Shown: positions 50,219 to 60,422, counted from the stretch's first letter. The stretch is DNA of 64,000 bases from Kitasatospora fiedleri (GCF_948472415.1 NZ_OX419519.1:3286001-3350000); one strand, 5' to 3'. The notes: generated by a model from the letters alone, not told the origin. A program made the numbers and translations.

Positions 50219-50486
50219 CGCATGCCTCCCTCAAGATCCGCGCCATCCGGGCCGGGACGCGCACCACGGCCTCGCCCTCCGGAATCCCGGGGGTGTGGTC
50301 GGGCGCCCACGCGATCCGGGAGATCACGTCCAGCAGGTCCGCACCGGCGGTCCAGCCCTGGATGACGATCTCCCGGTTCTCCCGGTCCACCCACGCGGTC
50401 GGTGAGCCCTCTTTGCCCGTCTCCGGGTCGATCCCGATGAAATCCAGCTCCACAACGCCCTCCGTCACCAAACCGGTTGTGGTCAC
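50193..50486 (-). CDS. Small hypothetical protein at the head of the XRE island
   Basis: The 97-aa product begins with GTG at 50486 and reads TTTGLVTEGVVELDFIGID, then PTAWVDRENREIVIQGW, DLLDVISRIAWAPDHTPGIP and an Arg-rich C-terminal helix. It resembles small acidic proteins that accompany DUF6879/XRE pairs but I cannot name a family. Its end overlaps the start of the DUF6879 gene by 26 bp. It heads the leftward five-gene set. Confidence 0.72.
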   Translation of the reverse strand: MTTTGLVTEGVVELDFIGIDPETGKEGSPTAWVDRENREIVIQGWTAGADLLDVISRIAWAPDHTPGIPEGEAVVRVPARMARILREACDVAERAGL

Positions 50487-50596
50487 TCGGGGCCCACCGT
50501 CCTCTTCCCGGCGACGGGCCGTCAAGGGCGCGCGGTTGCGGGTGGGCGCGCACCTGCGGGGAGGGAGCTTCGCGCGGTCCGGCGGAAGGCCGGGGC

Positions 50597-51808
50597 TCAG
50601 GCCGGTGTCCGGGCCGGGGCAGGCTGTTCGGCCGGGGCGGGGGCGAAGTGGGGGGCGAGCGGGAGGATGGCGAGGACGAGGAGCATGGGGGCGCAGAAGG
50701 CCCAGCGGTAGTCGGAGAGTTCGGCGAGGGCGCCGACCAGGAGGGAGCCGATCAGGAAGCCGACGTAGTTGAAGAGGTTGAGGCGGGCGACGGCGGCGTC
50801 GCTGGCGTGCGGGAAGAGGCGGCCGCCGGCGGCGAAGACCTGGGGGATGATCGCGCAGATGCCGAAGCCGAGGACGGTGAAGCCGAGGACGCCGGTCCAG
50901 GTGCCGGGGGCGAGGACGGCGATCAGGAAGCCCGCGCCGGCCACGGCGGTGCCGGCGCGGACCACGGGGAGGACGGTGAAGCGCTGGACGGCGCGGTCGC
51001 CGACGGCGCGGCCGAGCAGCATGGCGACCATGTAGCCGAGGTAGGAGAACTTGGCGAGGTCGTCGGGGCTGTGCAGGCCGTCGGTGAGGTACTTGACGCT
51101 GTAGTTGGAGACGGAGGCGTCGGCGATGTAGGCGAAGGCCATCACGGCGCACAGCGGGAGCAGCGGCTTCCAGGGGATGCGGCGGGCGGCGAGCGCGGCG
51201 GCCTCGCGGACGGCGTCGCCGAGTTCGGCGGGGCCGGCGAACCAGTGGCCGGCGATCAGCGCGGCGGGGACCAGGACGGCCGCGGCGCCGCCGAACAGCA
51301 GGGGCAGGCCGGTGTTCCGGTGCGCGCCGAGGGCGGCGAGGGCGGCGCCGAGGATGCCGCCGAGGCTGAACGCGGCGTGGAAGCCGATCATGATGCTGCG
51401 GCCGTAGCGGTGTTGGAGGCCGACGCCGAGCATGTTCATGGAGGCGTCGAGGGCTCCGACCAGCAGGCCGAACAGGCCGAGGGCGAGGGCGAGTTGCCAG
51501 AGCCGGGAGCCGAGTCCGGTGAGCGCGAGGGTGAGGCAGAGCGCGGGTTGGACGACCCGCAGGACGCCGCGGGCGGTGGTGCGCTTGACGAGCGTCTCGG
51601 AGGTGATCGAGCCGACCCCGGCCAGGATCGGGACGGCGGCCAGGAAGACCGGCAGCAGGCCGTCGCTGAGGCCGTAACGTTTCTGCAAGTCGGTGATGCA
51701 GGTGACCAGCAGGGCGAAGGTGGTGCCCTGGAGGAAGAAGGAGACGGCCAGCGCGGCCCGGGCCCGCCGGAGCCGGGGAGTGGGGGCGGCCGTGGCCGTG
51801 ACCTGCAT
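50597..51808 (-). CDS. MFS transporter
   Basis: The 403-aa protein has about 12 hydrophobic segments, with the N-terminal half containing FFLQGTTFALLVTCITDL and the family loop FGLLVGALDASMNMLGVGL. Transporters of this FucP/YbjJ-like branch (with HAAFSLGGILGAALAALG and the YIADASVSNYSVKYL segment) move sugars or efflux small compounds. ATG at 51808 with GAGG upstream is preferred over a GTG at 51826. It is a single-gene unit between the XRE island and a HAD hydrolase. Confidence 0.85.
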   Translation of the reverse strand: MQVTATAAPTPRLRRARAALAVSFFLQGTTFALLVTCITDLQKRYGLSDGLLPVFLAAVPILAGVGSITSETLVKRTTARGVLRVVQPALCLTLALTGLGSRLWQLALALGLFGLLVGALDASMNMLGVGLQHRYGRSIMIGFHAAFSLGGILGAALAALGAHRNTGLPLLFGGAAAVLVPAALIAGHWFAGPAELGDAVREAAALAARRIPWKPLLPLCAVMAFAYIADASVSNYSVKYLTDGLHSPDDLAKFSYLGYMVAMLLGRAVGDRAVQRFTVLPVVRAGTAVAGAGFLIAVLAPGTWTGVLGFTVLGFGICAIIPQVFAAGGRLFPHASDAAVARLNLFNYVGFLIGSLLVGALAELSDYRWAFCAPMLLVLAILPLAPHFAPAPAEQPAPARTPA

Positions 51809-51999
51809 CGGGACCTCGCTCACCACCGACGCTACCGGCCGGTACGCAACTGTTGGGCAGAGCGTAGGCGGTCGGCGGCGCCGGCGGGAGGGGTGCGGCG
51901 GGACCAGTTCGGCGGTGCCGGCCGGCGGGGTGCGCCGGCCGGCGGGGCGCGGCGGGCGCGGCGGGAGGGGCGCGGCAGGAGGGGCGCGGCGGCGGCCGG

Positions 52000-52653
52000 T
52001 CAGCTCCCCAGCAGGCCGATCGCCTCGTCCAGCCCGGTGAGCAGCCCGGTAGCGCCGGCCGAGGTGAGCTTGGCCGGGTCGGTGAGCGCGGCGTACCCGT
52101 ACACGTCCATGCCGGCCGCGCGGGCGGCCAGCACGCCGTTGCGGCTGTCCTCCAGGACCAGGCAGCGGGCCGGGTCGGCGCCCATGGTGCGGGCGGCGTG
52201 CAGGAACAGGTCGGGGGCGGGCTTGCCGACGCCGACGTCCTGGGCGGAGAACAGCAGCTCGTCGGCGAAGTACCCGGACAGGCCGGTGAGGCGGTGCGCG
52301 GTGCGGATCCAGGCGTGGTGGGCGGAGGAGGCGACGCAGTAGCGGACGCCGCGCTCCCGGAGGTGGGTGAGCAGCTTCTCGGCCCCGGCCACCGGCCGCA
52401 GCTCCTGCTCGAAGGCGGCGAACACCCGGGCGTGGAACAGGTCGTCGAAGCCCTCCGGGAGCCGGGCCCCGTACCGTTCGGCGACCACGTCGTGCACGGT
52501 GTGCGCGGCGGTGCCCATGAAGTCCCGGTAGGAGTCCTCCACGGTGGTGGGGTGGCCGAGTTCGGTCAGGTACTCGGCGAGCACCCGGTTGGAGATCGGC
52601 TCGCTGTCCACCAGCACGCCGTCGTTGTCCAGGATCAGCAGGTCGTAGCTCAC
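52000..52653 (-). CDS. HAD hydrolase, beta-phosphoglucomutase-like
   Basis: The 217-aa product has motif I LDNDGVLVDSEP (nucleophile Asp9), a helical cap, motif II in VASSAHHAWI, motif III Lys in GVGKPAPDLF and motif IV VLEDSRNGV. These are the features of HAD phosphatases and phosphomutases of the DhlB/PGMB group. The motif I Asp-Asn-Asp is as in several sugar phosphatases. Substrate unknown. It is 11 bp after proC in the same direction. Confidence 0.88.
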   Translation of the reverse strand: MSYDLLILDNDGVLVDSEPISNRVLAEYLTELGHPTTVEDSYRDFMGTAAHTVHDVVAERYGARLPEGFDDLFHARVFAAFEQELRPVAGAEKLLTHLRERGVRYCVASSAHHAWIRTAHRLTGLSGYFADELLFSAQDVGVGKPAPDLFLHAARTMGADPARCLVLEDSRNGVLAARAAGMDVYGYAALTDPAKLTSAGATGLLTGLDEAIGLLGS

Positions 52654-52664
52654 GGGGCCCGAGC

Positions 52665-53492
52665 CTACTTGCCGCCGCCGGCCAGCTCCCGGGAGCGGTC
52701 CCGGGCGGCCTCCAGGGCGCCGAGCAGGGCGGCCCGGACGCCGTGGTTCTCCAGTTCGCGGATGGCGGCGATGGTGGTGCCGGCCGGGGAGGTGACGGCC
52801 TCGCGGAGCTTGACCGGGTGCTCGCCGGAGTCGCGGAGCATCACCGAGGCGCCGATCGCGGACTGCACGATCAGCTCGTGCGCGACCTGCCGGGGCAGGC
52901 CGAGCAGGATGCCGGCGTCGATCATCGCCTCGACCAGGAAGTAGAAGTAGGCGGGGCCGGAGCCGGACAGCGCGGTGGCCGCGTCCTGCTGGTTCTCCGG
53001 GACGCGCAGCGCCTTGCCGACCGAGCGGAAGATCGCCTCGGTGCGGGCCAGGTGCGCCTCGGTGGCGTGCGAGCCGCCGGAGATCACGCTCATGCCCTCG
53101 TCCACCAGCACCGGGGTGTTGGGCATCACCCGGACCACGGGGGTGCCGGGGGCGAGGCGCTCCTCGAACCAGGCGGTGGGGATGCCCGCGGCGGCCGAGA
53201 CGACCAGCTTGTCGGCGGCGACGTGCTCGGCCAGCTCCTCCAGCAGGGTGCCCATGTCCTGCGGCTTGACCGCGAGGATCAGGGTGTCGGCGAGCTTGGC
53301 GGCCTCCGCGTTGCCGACGGTGGTGACGCCGTAGCGGTCGGCGAGTTCGGTGGCGCGCTCGGGGCGGCGGGCGGTGACCAGCACGTCGGCGGGCGAGGTG
53401 CCGGCCCGCAGCAGTCCGGAGAGCAGGGCCTCGCCGATCTTGCCCGTGCCGAGGAAGGCGATCTTCTGGCCGCCGGTCGTGGTGTCGCTCAT
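52665..53492 (-). CDS. proC: Pyrroline-5-carboxylate reductase ProC
   Basis: The 275-aa protein matches ProC over its full length: FLGTGKIGEALLSGLL at the N-terminal nucleotide site, RVMPNTPVLVDEGMSVI and the proline-site segment TALSGSGPAYFYFLVEA. It carries out the last step of proline synthesis with NADPH in the cytoplasm. GGAGAGG precedes the ATG. It is followed immediately by the HAD hydrolase gene, with which it is probably cotranscribed. Confidence 0.94.
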   Translation of the reverse strand: MSDTTTGGQKIAFLGTGKIGEALLSGLLRAGTSPADVLVTARRPERATELADRYGVTTVGNAEAAKLADTLILAVKPQDMGTLLEELAEHVAADKLVVSAAAGIPTAWFEERLAPGTPVVRVMPNTPVLVDEGMSVISGGSHATEAHLARTEAIFRSVGKALRVPENQQDAATALSGSGPAYFYFLVEAMIDAGILLGLPRQVAHELIVQSAIGASVMLRDSGEHPVKLREAVTSPAGTTIAAIRELENHGVRAALLGALEAARDRSRELAGGGK

Positions 53493-53601
53493 GGGCCTCT
53501 CCGTACGCTGCGGTTCCGGTTCCTGGCCGCCATCTTGCCCCCGGAGCCGCCCGGCCCGGCGGAGGTGTCCACCCTGCGGGCGCGGGCCGGGCCCGCCCCG
53601 G

Positions 53602-54219
53602 TCAGTCCCCGTCCGGGACGACGCCGAGGGCGAACGCGCCGTCCCGGACCAGCTCCTCGGTGATCCGGACGCCGGTGAGCCGCTCGGCGAGCGCGAAGAC
53701 CGCCGGCCGCAGGTCGCCGCCGCCCCGGCGGTCGACCTCGGCCAGCAGCGCCCGGGTCGCCGCCGCGTCGGGGCCGTCCGCCGCGTCCGGGTGCGCGAAG
53801 GAGACCCGCCGTTCGCCGTCCCGGTAGTGCCGGAAGCGGTCGGCGGAGCCGTCCGCGGCGCTGTCGTGCTGCACGGCGTCGCCGCCGCGGGACAGCGCGG
53901 CCAGTTGGGCGGCGTCCAGCCCGGCGCTCCGGTCCAGGGCCAGCAGCAGCGTCCAGTCGCCGCCGTCGCCGGAGACGGGAAGGGCGCCGACGGTGAACGA
54001 GGCGTCCGGGCCGCCCCGGACCCAGGCGCGCAGCTCCTCCGCGCAGTCGAACAGGTCGTCCACGCCGTCGGCGAAGCCCTGCGGGACGGCGCCCAGCAGG
54101 TCGAGCGCCTCCCGCGGGGGACGGCTGCGGACCAGGGTGAGCGAGTAGCCGGCGTCCAGGCAGTCGGGGAACCAGTCGGAGTCGGCGATCCAGGCGTAGT
54201 CGTGCGCGGTCGACGTCAT
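53602..54219 (-). CDS. DUF6461-like hypothetical protein
   Basis: The 205-aa product starts TSTAHDYAWIADSDWFPD and continues with AGYSLTLVRSRPPREALDLL, a match to the DUF6461 pattern in which a Tyr/Trp-rich start is followed by an LTLVRG-type strand. The middle contains GGDWTLLLALDRS and a low-complexity Ala/Asp stretch. No function is known. It is leftward, upstream of proC with a 109-bp gap, and divergent from a small membrane protein gene. Confidence 0.72.
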   Translation of the reverse strand: MTSTAHDYAWIADSDWFPDCLDAGYSLTLVRSRPPREALDLLGAVPQGFADGVDDLFDCAEELRAWVRGGPDASFTVGALPVSGDGGDWTLLLALDRSAGLDAAQLAALSRGGDAVQHDSAADGSADRFRHYRDGERRVSFAHPDAADGPDAAATRALLAEVDRRGGGDLRPAVFALAERLTGVRITEELVRDGAFALGVVPDGD

Positions 54220-54304
54220 GGCCCCATTGTGGCGGGCCCCTCCGACACCCCGTCACGGCCGCGGCGGGCCCGGGCCCGTAGGGGGAATCTCAGGGGTACC
54301 GGCT

Positions 54305-54784
54305 ATGGCTTCCGGGCCCGGCGGGGAGCACCGTGGAGGCATGGGACACGGAGAGTTGTCAGGACGTGAGAACCGCCAGGTCGCCGTCGCCGCCGCGACG
54401 CTCGGCCCGTGGCGGACGGCGGCGGCGGTGGGCACGGTGGTCGGCGGGGCCGCGCTCGCGGTGGACGTGGTCACCCTGGACTGGTCATGGGGCATCCTGG
54501 CCGGGCCGGTGAGCCTCGGGTTGTTCTTCTTCTTCCTGGTCGGCACCGTGGGCGGGCGGCTGCGCAGCGGCGGCGACCGGCGGCTGCGCCGCTGGGCGGA
54601 CGCCCACCCGTGGCAGTCGGCGCTGCCCGCCACCGGGGCGCTGCTGGTGCTCAACACCCTGGCGCTGTGGCTGCTGGGCAGCCACGGCCTGTTCGGGGCG
54701 CTGTTCACCTCGCTGCTGCCGGCCGGCGTGCTGCTGGCGGTGGCGGGCGTGGTCGGGGCGGTGAAGGCGGCCCGCCGGGGCTGA
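54305..54784 (+). CDS. Small four-helix membrane protein
   Basis: The 159-aa product has a short hydrophilic N-terminus and four hydrophobic segments: TAAAVGTVVGGAALAVDVV, AGPVSLGLFFFFLVGTVGG, LPATGALLVLNTLALWLLG and LPAGVLLAVAGVVGAV. I recognise no family. The ATG at 54305 has AGGGG eight bases before it; an internal ATG at 54341 would remove 12 residues and has its GGAGG too close. It is divergent from the DUF6461-like gene and reads toward a secreted-domain protein gene. Confidence 0.65.
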   Translation: MASGPGGEHRGGMGHGELSGRENRQVAVAAATLGPWRTAAAVGTVVGGAALAVDVVTLDWSWGILAGPVSLGLFFFFLVGTVGGRLRSGGDRRLRRWADAHPWQSALPATGALLVLNTLALWLLGSHGLFGALFTSLLPAGVLLAVAGVVGAVKAARRG

Positions 54785-54845
54785 CGGCGCGTCACGTCCG
54801 ACCCCGTTGTCGGGCGTGTCGGCGGTGGTCGGCATACTTCCGGCC

Positions 54846-56054
54846 GTGCCGACGACAGATGAGCCGAGGCCGGGCGACGGTGGTCCCGGCAGCTCCGACG
54901 ACCCCTTCGAGGGGCTGGTGCTGGACGAGGAGTTCGTCCGCGCCGCGACGAACAGGGAAGCCTCCGGGCGGGCCCGGATGCTGACCGAGCGGTGGAAGCG
55001 GGAACCGCCGCCGGTGAACGAGCCGTGGCGGCCCACCACCGAGGTGCGGCCCGCCGGGAAGGCCCGGCGGACCGGCCGCGCCGCCGGGCCGAAGCGCGCC
55101 CGCCCGGTGCGCGGCGTGCTGCTGTTCGCGCTGGTGGTGGCGGTCGTGCTGGTCGGCCTGCGGCTGACCGGCGCGGGCCGCTCGGACGCCCCGGCGTCCT
55201 CCGCGCTGCCCACGGTGGGCGCGGAGACCGCCCCGCCGAGCAGCGCCCCGCCGTCCGTGGACCCGGACCTGCCGACCCCGGAGCGCCCCTGGGCGGGTTC
55301 GCCCGCCGAGGCGTGGCCGAACGGCGCGGACGGCATCGGCGGGCCCGACGGCATGCCCGCGACGGGCGTGTTCAGCGCGAAGCAGGTGGCCGCGAACGTG
55401 GACGCGGTGAAGGCGTACCTGGTCGCCGCCGACTTGAACCCGCAGGTGCTGTCGGGCGGCAGCGCGCAGCCCGTCCTGGACCTGATGGACGAGCAGGACG
55501 CGAAGGACCTGAGCGCGGCGCTGGCCCACCCGAGCGCCGAGAACGACCCGACCACCTGGCTGAGCCGGTTCGACCCGGCCCGGGCGGTGCCGGTCACCGA
55601 CCAGGTGAAGGTGCAGGGCCGGATCAGCGTCGAGGGCGACGGCGAGCAGGGCATGCTGGTGCACACCGACGTGACCTACGTGTACGCGCTGCGCCCCGGC
55701 CCGGACGCCGGGAAGGCCGCCCCGGGCACCGGCGGGAGCGCGCAGCCGGCCGCCTGGGCGGAGGCGGACCACAGCCGGGTGGTGGACCGGGAGATCGTCC
55801 GCCGGGTGCAGGACTTCCGGTTCTACGACCCGAAGCACTACCGGGTGACGCCCGGCAAGCCGGTGCTGGACAGGAGCAGCAGCGACTTCGGCAACAACCG
55901 GTGCGAGATGGGCTCCGGCTACCTGGAGCCCGTGTTCGACTTCATGGGGGACAGCTCGGCCGACCCGGCGCCGAGCGGCCCGACCACCGACCCGTACGAC
56001 CGGACCGAGCCGCTCAGGAGCGACGGGGAGTGCGGCACGCTGAGCCGCACCTGA
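54846..56054 (+). CDS. Single-pass membrane protein, conserved in Streptomyces
   Basis: The 402-aa product has an acidic cytoplasmic part (residues 1-88, with SDDPFEGLVLDEEFVRAATN), a basic stretch, a transmembrane helix at about 90-106 (VLLFALVVAVVLVGLRL) and an outside domain of about 295 residues with a Pro/Ser-rich neck. The outside domain has one Cys pair (NNRCEMGSG and GECGTLSRT). The front motif is shared by conserved Streptomyces hypothetical proteins. Start is GTG at 54846, eight bases after CATACT, so a leaderless mRNA is possible. Confidence 0.72.
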   Translation: MPTTDEPRPGDGGPGSSDDPFEGLVLDEEFVRAATNREASGRARMLTERWKREPPPVNEPWRPTTEVRPAGKARRTGRAAGPKRARPVRGVLLFALVVAVVLVGLRLTGAGRSDAPASSALPTVGAETAPPSSAPPSVDPDLPTPERPWAGSPAEAWPNGADGIGGPDGMPATGVFSAKQVAANVDAVKAYLVAADLNPQVLSGGSAQPVLDLMDEQDAKDLSAALAHPSAENDPTTWLSRFDPARAVPVTDQVKVQGRISVEGDGEQGMLVHTDVTYVYALRPGPDAGKAAPGTGGSAQPAAWAEADHSRVVDREIVRRVQDFRFYDPKHYRVTPGKPVLDRSSSDFGNNRCEMGSGYLEPVFDFMGDSSADPAPSGPTTDPYDRTEPLRSDGECGTLSRT

Positions 56055-56061
56055 CGGGTGC

Positions 56062-56583
56062 TCAGACCCGCCGCCGGGCCGCCCTGCGGGCCTCGCGCTC
56101 CGCCCGGGCGGCGCCGCGGCGGTGCCAGGTGGCGGTCTCCTGGTCGTGGACGGCCCGCCGGAGGCCCTCGCCGGGGGCCTCGACCAGGCTGCGGGCGAAG
56201 TAGGCGGCCAGCGCGCCGACCGAGCCGATCAGCCAGACCCCGGCCAGCGACTTCTCCTCCGCCATCCAGCCGGTGAGCGAGTCCCGGCCCTCGGTGAGGA
56301 TCTTCCAGTTCCGCAGGCCGGCCAGCGCCGAGCAGAGGCCGATGGCGAGCGTCAGCGGCAGCGAGAGCGGGGCGGCTCCGGAGAGCCGGACGCCGGAGAC
56401 GCCCAGCCGCAGCGCGAGCGCCCCGGCGGCGGTGGCGGCGAGGGCGCCGAGCGAGACCGCGACGCGGCGCAGCCAGTAGTCGGGGCCGCGCCGGACCCAG
56501 GTGGTGCCGAACCAGCGGATCGGCCGGGGGGCGGGTGCCCCGTCCGCGGTGGTGGTCGTGGCCGTCGTACGCGTCGTACTCAC
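56062..56583 (-). CDS. Hypothetical membrane protein
   Basis: The 173-aa product begins VSTTRTTATTTT and has three hydrophobic segments: LGALAATAAGALALRLGVSG, LSLPLTLAIGLCSALAGL and VWLIGSVGALAAYFARSL, with an Arg/Glu-rich cytoplasmic tail. No family is recognised. GTG at 56583 is the first start in frame. It converges on the single-pass protein gene with 7 bp between stops, and ilvD lies upstream on the same strand. Confidence 0.65.
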   Translation of the reverse strand: MSTTRTTATTTTADGAPAPRPIRWFGTTWVRRGPDYWLRRVAVSLGALAATAAGALALRLGVSGVRLSGAAPLSLPLTLAIGLCSALAGLRNWKILTEGRDSLTGWMAEEKSLAGVWLIGSVGALAAYFARSLVEAPGEGLRRAVHDQETATWHRRGAARAEREARRAARRRV

Positions 56584-56630
56584 GGTCCGATTATCACCAC
56601 GAGCGGGGCCCGCCCCCGGGGCAACGCGCC

Positions 56631-58475
56631 TCAGCCGAGCTTGGAGACGTCCCGGACGGCGCCCTTGTCGGCGGAGGTGGCCATCGCGGCGTACGCCCTG
56701 AGCGCGGCGGAGACCTTCCGGTCGCGGTTCTTCGGGCGGTAGCCGCCCTCGGACTCCAGCTTCAGGCGGCGCTCGTGCAGTTCCTCGAAGGAGACGTCGA
56801 GGTTGATGGTGCGGGCCGGGATGTCGATGGTGATCGGGTCGCCGTCCTCGACCAGCGCGATGGCGCCGCCGGAGGCCGCCTCCGGGGAGACGTGGCCGAT
56901 GGACAGGCCGGAGGTGCCGCCGGAGAACCGGCCGTCGGTGATCAGGGCGCACGCCTTGCCCAGGCCGCGGCCCTTGAGGAAGGAGGTGGGGTAGAGCATC
57001 TCCTGCATGCCGGGGCCGCCCTTGGGGCCCTCGTAGCGGATGACCACCACGTCGCCCTCGGTGATCTGCTTGGTCAGGATCTTCTCGACCGCCTCGTCCT
57101 GGGACTCGCAGACCACGGCCTTGCCCCGGAAGCGCCAGATCGACTCGTCCACGCCCGCGGTCTTCACCACGCAGCCGTCCTCGGCGATGTTGCCGTACAG
57201 GACGGCGAGGCCGCCCTCGACGGAGTAGGCGTGCTCGACGCTGCGGATGCAGCCGCCCGCGTCGTCGGTGTCCAGGGTGTCCCAGCGCTCGGACTGGCTG
57301 AACGCCTCGGCGGAGCGGACGCAGCCGGGGGCGGCGTACCAGAGGTCGACGGCCTCGGCGGAGGCCGAGCCGCCGCGCACGTCCCAGGTCTTCATCCACT
57401 CGGCGAGCGAGTCGGAGTGCACGGTGTGGATGTCCTCGTGCAGCAGGCCGCCGCGGTACAGCTCGCCCAGGATGGCGGGGATGCCGCCCGCGCGGTGCAC
57501 GTCCTCCATGTAGTAGGAGCCGTTGGGGGCGACCTTGGACAGGCAGGGCACCTTGCGGGAGATGCTGTCGATGACCCGCATGTCGAAGTCGACCTCGGCC
57601 TCCTGGGCGGCGGCCAGCAGGTGCAGGATGGTGTTGGTGGAGCCGCCCATCGCGATGTCCAGCGCCATGGCGTTCTCGAACGCGGCGCGGGTGGCGATGT
57701 TGCGCGGCAGGACGGACTCGTCGTCGCCGCCGTAGTAGCGGTTGGTGATCTCCACCACCGTGCGGCCGGCCTGCTCGTACAGGGCGCGGCGGCCGGTGTG
57801 GGTGGCCAGCAGCGAGCCGTTGCCGGGCAGCGAGAGGCCGATCGCCTCGGTGAGGCAGTTCATCGAGTTGGCGGTGAACATGCCCGAGCAGGAGCCGCAG
57901 GTCGGACAGGCGTTCTCCTCGATGATCGAGATGTCCGCGTCGGAGACGTTCTCGTTCACCGCCTGGGAGATCGCGTCCACCAGGTCCAGCTTGCGCACCG
58001 TGCCGTCGACCAGGGTGGCCTTGCCGGCCTCCATCGGGCCGCCGGAGACGAAGACGGTGGGGATGTTCAGGCGCAGCGCGGCCATCAGCATGCCGGGGGT
58101 GATCTTGTCGCAGTTGGAGATGCAGATCAGCGCGTCGGCGCAGTGCGCGTTGACCATGTACTCCACCGAGTCGGCGATCAGGTCGCGCGAGGGCAGCGAG
58201 TACAGCATGCCGTCGTGGCCCATCGCGATGCCGTCGTCGACCGCGATGGTGTTGAACTCGCGCGGGATGCCGCCCGCCTGCTTGATCGCCTCGGAGACGA
58301 TCCGGCCGACCGGCTGGAGGTGGGTGTGGCCCGGGACGAACTCGGTGAAGGAGTTGGCGACCGCGATGATCGGCTTGCCGAAGTCCTCGCGGGCTACGCC
58401 CGCGGCGCGCAGAAGGGCGCGCGCGCCCGCCATGTTGCGACCCTGGGTGACCGTGTTGGACCTCAGCTGGGGCAT
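56631..58475 (-). CDS. ilvD: Dihydroxy-acid dehydratase IlvD
   Basis: The 614-aa protein matches IlvD over its full length: [30 protein letters not shown], the Fe-S cluster cysteines in [20 protein letters not shown] and [19 protein letters not shown]. It converts dihydroxy acids to 2-oxo acids for valine and isoleucine. AAGGAG precedes the ATG at 58475. The length equals that of the E. coli enzyme. Confidence 0.96.
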   Translation of the reverse strand: MPQLRSNTVTQGRNMAGARALLRAAGVAREDFGKPIIAVANSFTEFVPGHTHLQPVGRIVSEAIKQAGGIPREFNTIAVDDGIAMGHDGMLYSLPSRDLIADSVEYMVNAHCADALICISNCDKITPGMLMAALRLNIPTVFVSGGPMEAGKATLVDGTVRKLDLVDAISQAVNENVSDADISIIEENACPTCGSCSGMFTANSMNCLTEAIGLSLPGNGSLLATHTGRRALYEQAGRTVVEITNRYYGGDDESVLPRNIATRAAFENAMALDIAMGGSTNTILHLLAAAQEAEVDFDMRVIDSISRKVPCLSKVAPNGSYYMEDVHRAGGIPAILGELYRGGLLHEDIHTVHSDSLAEWMKTWDVRGGSASAEAVDLWYAAPGCVRSAEAFSQSERWDTLDTDDAGGCIRSVEHAYSVEGGLAVLYGNIAEDGCVVKTAGVDESIWRFRGKAVVCESQDEAVEKILTKQITEGDVVVIRYEGPKGGPGMQEMLYPTSFLKGRGLGKACALITDGRFSGGTSGLSIGHVSPEAASGGAIALVEDGDPITIDIPARTINLDVSFEELHERRLKLESEGGYRPKNRDRKVSAALRAYAAMATSADKGAVRDVSKLG

Positions 58476-58591
58476 CGTTGCCGCTCCTTCAGGAGACTCT
58501 CGGGGGCTGTCGAGCCTACGCCCGCGACGGCCGCTCCCGGACCCGGTGTCCGCGATGCGGTCAGCGCGGGCCGGCCACGCGGCCCCGGACG

Positions 58592-59371
58592 CTACGGCTT
58601 CGGCAGCACGAAGGCGTCCAGCCGGTACGGCTCGGTGACCTGCCCGTCCGGGAACTCGGCGAGCAGCGCCGCCCGCTCGGCGGCCAGCACCGGGGCCCGC
58701 CGCTCCGGCTCCAGCACCGCGAAGTACGAGCGGGAGGTCAGGTCGTCGATCACCTGCTCCACCGGGACGGTCCGCTCCCAGCGCAGCCGCGCGGAGCGCA
58801 CCTCCAGGCCCGATCCCGTCAACTTCTCCGGCCTGGCGTTCACCCCGCTGTGGTGGTCGTACGTGGGCAGGGCCGCCGCCAGCCGCTCCTGCTGGGCCGC
58901 CAGCCAGGGCACCTCGACGTCCTTGACGTTCCACCACACCGCCAGCGACCCGCCCGGGCGCAGCACCCGCAGCGCCTCCGGGATCGAGCGCGCCGGGTCG
59001 GTCCAGTGGAACGCCTGGGCGTACGTCACCAGGTCCACCGAGGCGTCGTGGAACGGGAGTTCGTCACCCACCGCCTTCACCACCGGGACGCCCGGGCTCA
59101 GCTCGCGCAGCACCGCGGCCATCCCCTCGCTCGGCTCGACCGCGACCACCCGGGCGCCGCGCCCGGCCAGCAGCCGGGTGGCGATGCCGGTGCCCGCGCC
59201 GACGTCCAGTACCTCGGCCCCGGCCAGCGGGCGGCCGGTCAGCCGCTCCAGCGCGTCGAAGAGCGCGTCCGGGTAGGACGGCCGGGCGGCCTGGTACTGG
59301 GCGGCCACCGGGCCGAAGGAGTTGGCGTGCGCCGCGGTGTCGTACACCGGCGGGTTCCCCTGTTTCGTCAC
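58592..59371 (-). CDS. Class I SAM-dependent methyltransferase
   Basis: The 259-aa product has the Methyltransf_11 glycine loop [19 protein letters not shown] (residues 54-72), the acidic residue in [10 protein letters not shown] and [13 protein letters not shown] after the loop. Such enzymes methylate small molecules; the substrate is unknown. It lies 116 bp upstream of ilvD in the same direction and follows the TIM-barrel gene with a 61-bp gap. Confidence 0.86.
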   Translation of the reverse strand: MTKQGNPPVYDTAAHANSFGPVAAQYQAARPSYPDALFDALERLTGRPLAGAEVLDVGAGTGIATRLLAGRGARVVAVEPSEGMAAVLRELSPGVPVVKAVGDELPFHDASVDLVTYAQAFHWTDPARSIPEALRVLRPGGSLAVWWNVKDVEVPWLAAQQERLAAALPTYDHHSGVNARPEKLTGSGLEVRSARLRWERTVPVEQVIDDLTSRSYFAVLEPERRAPVLAAERAALLAEFPDGQVTEPYRLDAFVLPKP

Positions 59372-59432
59372 GGGTCCGACTCTAGGCGCGAACGCCCGGC
59401 GCGGCGGCGGAGGTTCGCCGACGGCGAAGGTG

Positions 59433-60359
59433 TCAGTCGGCCGGCCGCGCCGTCGCCAGGTGCAGCCGGGTGAAGGCCAGCGCCTCGGCCAGGTCGGCCT
59501 CCCGCTCGGCCGGGCCGCCCGCCTTGCGGGTGTTGACCTCCAGCACCACGTGGCCGTCGAAGCCGGTGCGGGCCAGGCGCTCCAGCAGCTCCGCGCAGGG
59601 CTGCTTGCCGCGTCCGGGGATCAGGTGCTCGTCCTTGCCCGAGCCCGAGCCGTCCGCCAGGTGCACGTGGGCCAGCCGGTCGCCCATCCGGTCGGCCAGT
59701 TCGAGGGCGTCCGTGCGGGAGGTCGCGGCGTGCGAGAGGTCGACGGTGAAGTGCCGGTACTCCTCGTCCGTGACGTCCCAGCCCGGCGCGTACGCCAGCA
59801 CCTCGCGGTCCCGGTAGCGCCACGGGTACATGTTCTCCACCGCGAACCGGACGTCGGTCTCCCCCGCCATCCGGCCGATCCCGGCCACGAAGTCCTTGGC
59901 GTACTGCCGCTGCCAGCGGAACGGCGGGTGCACCACCACGGTGTCCGCGCCCAGCCGCTCGGCCGCCTTCCGGGCCCGCACCAGCTTGGTCCACGGGTCG
60001 GTGCTCCACACCCGCTGGGTGATCAGCAGGCACGGCGCGTGCACCGCGAGGATCGGCACCCCGTGCCGGTCGGAGAGCCGCCGCAGCGCCTCCACGTCCT
60101 GGCTCACCGGGTCGTTCCAGACCATCACCTCGACGCCGTCGTACCCCAGCCGGGCGGCCAGCTCGAAGGCCGTCCCGGTGGTCGACGGGTACACCGACGC
60201 GGTCGACAGCGCGACCTTCGTGTCGGGCACGTGCAGCGCCGGGTGCGGGGCCGGCAGCACCGGCCGGTCCAGCTTGCGCCGCGCCGCCCGGGCGGCCCGG
60301 GCCGCCTTGGACGGCAGCGGGCCGCGCCTCGTCCTCCGACCGCCCGTTGCATCCGCCAC
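59433..60359 (-). CDS. Sugar phosphate isomerase/epimerase-like TIM-barrel protein
   Basis: The 308-aa product shows the AP endonuclease 2/xylose isomerase-like barrel: [55 protein letters not shown] and [10 protein letters not shown] with a metal-ligand pattern of Glu, His and Asp. Many related enzymes isomerise sugars, inositols or ketoacids; this one is unassigned. GTG at 60359 lies eight bases after TTAACCT, suggesting a leaderless transcript; starts further downstream are possible. The Arg/Ala-rich leader of 45 residues is poorly conserved in style. Confidence 0.8.
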   Translation of the reverse strand: MADATGGRRTRRGPLPSKAARAARAARRKLDRPVLPAPHPALHVPDTKVALSTASVYPSTTGTAFELAARLGYDGVEVMVWNDPVSQDVEALRRLSDRHGVPILAVHAPCLLITQRVWSTDPWTKLVRARKAAERLGADTVVVHPPFRWQRQYAKDFVAGIGRMAGETDVRFAVENMYPWRYRDREVLAYAPGWDVTDEEYRHFTVDLSHAATSRTDALELADRMGDRLAHVHLADGSGSGKDEHLIPGRGKQPCAELLERLARTGFDGHVVLEVNTRKAGGPAEREADLAEALAFTRLHLATARPAD

Positions 60360-60422
60360 GCAGACCAGGTTAAGCGCAAGCGGGGCGGCGACCGGGCACC
60401 GGACGGGTGTGGGACGCAGCAC

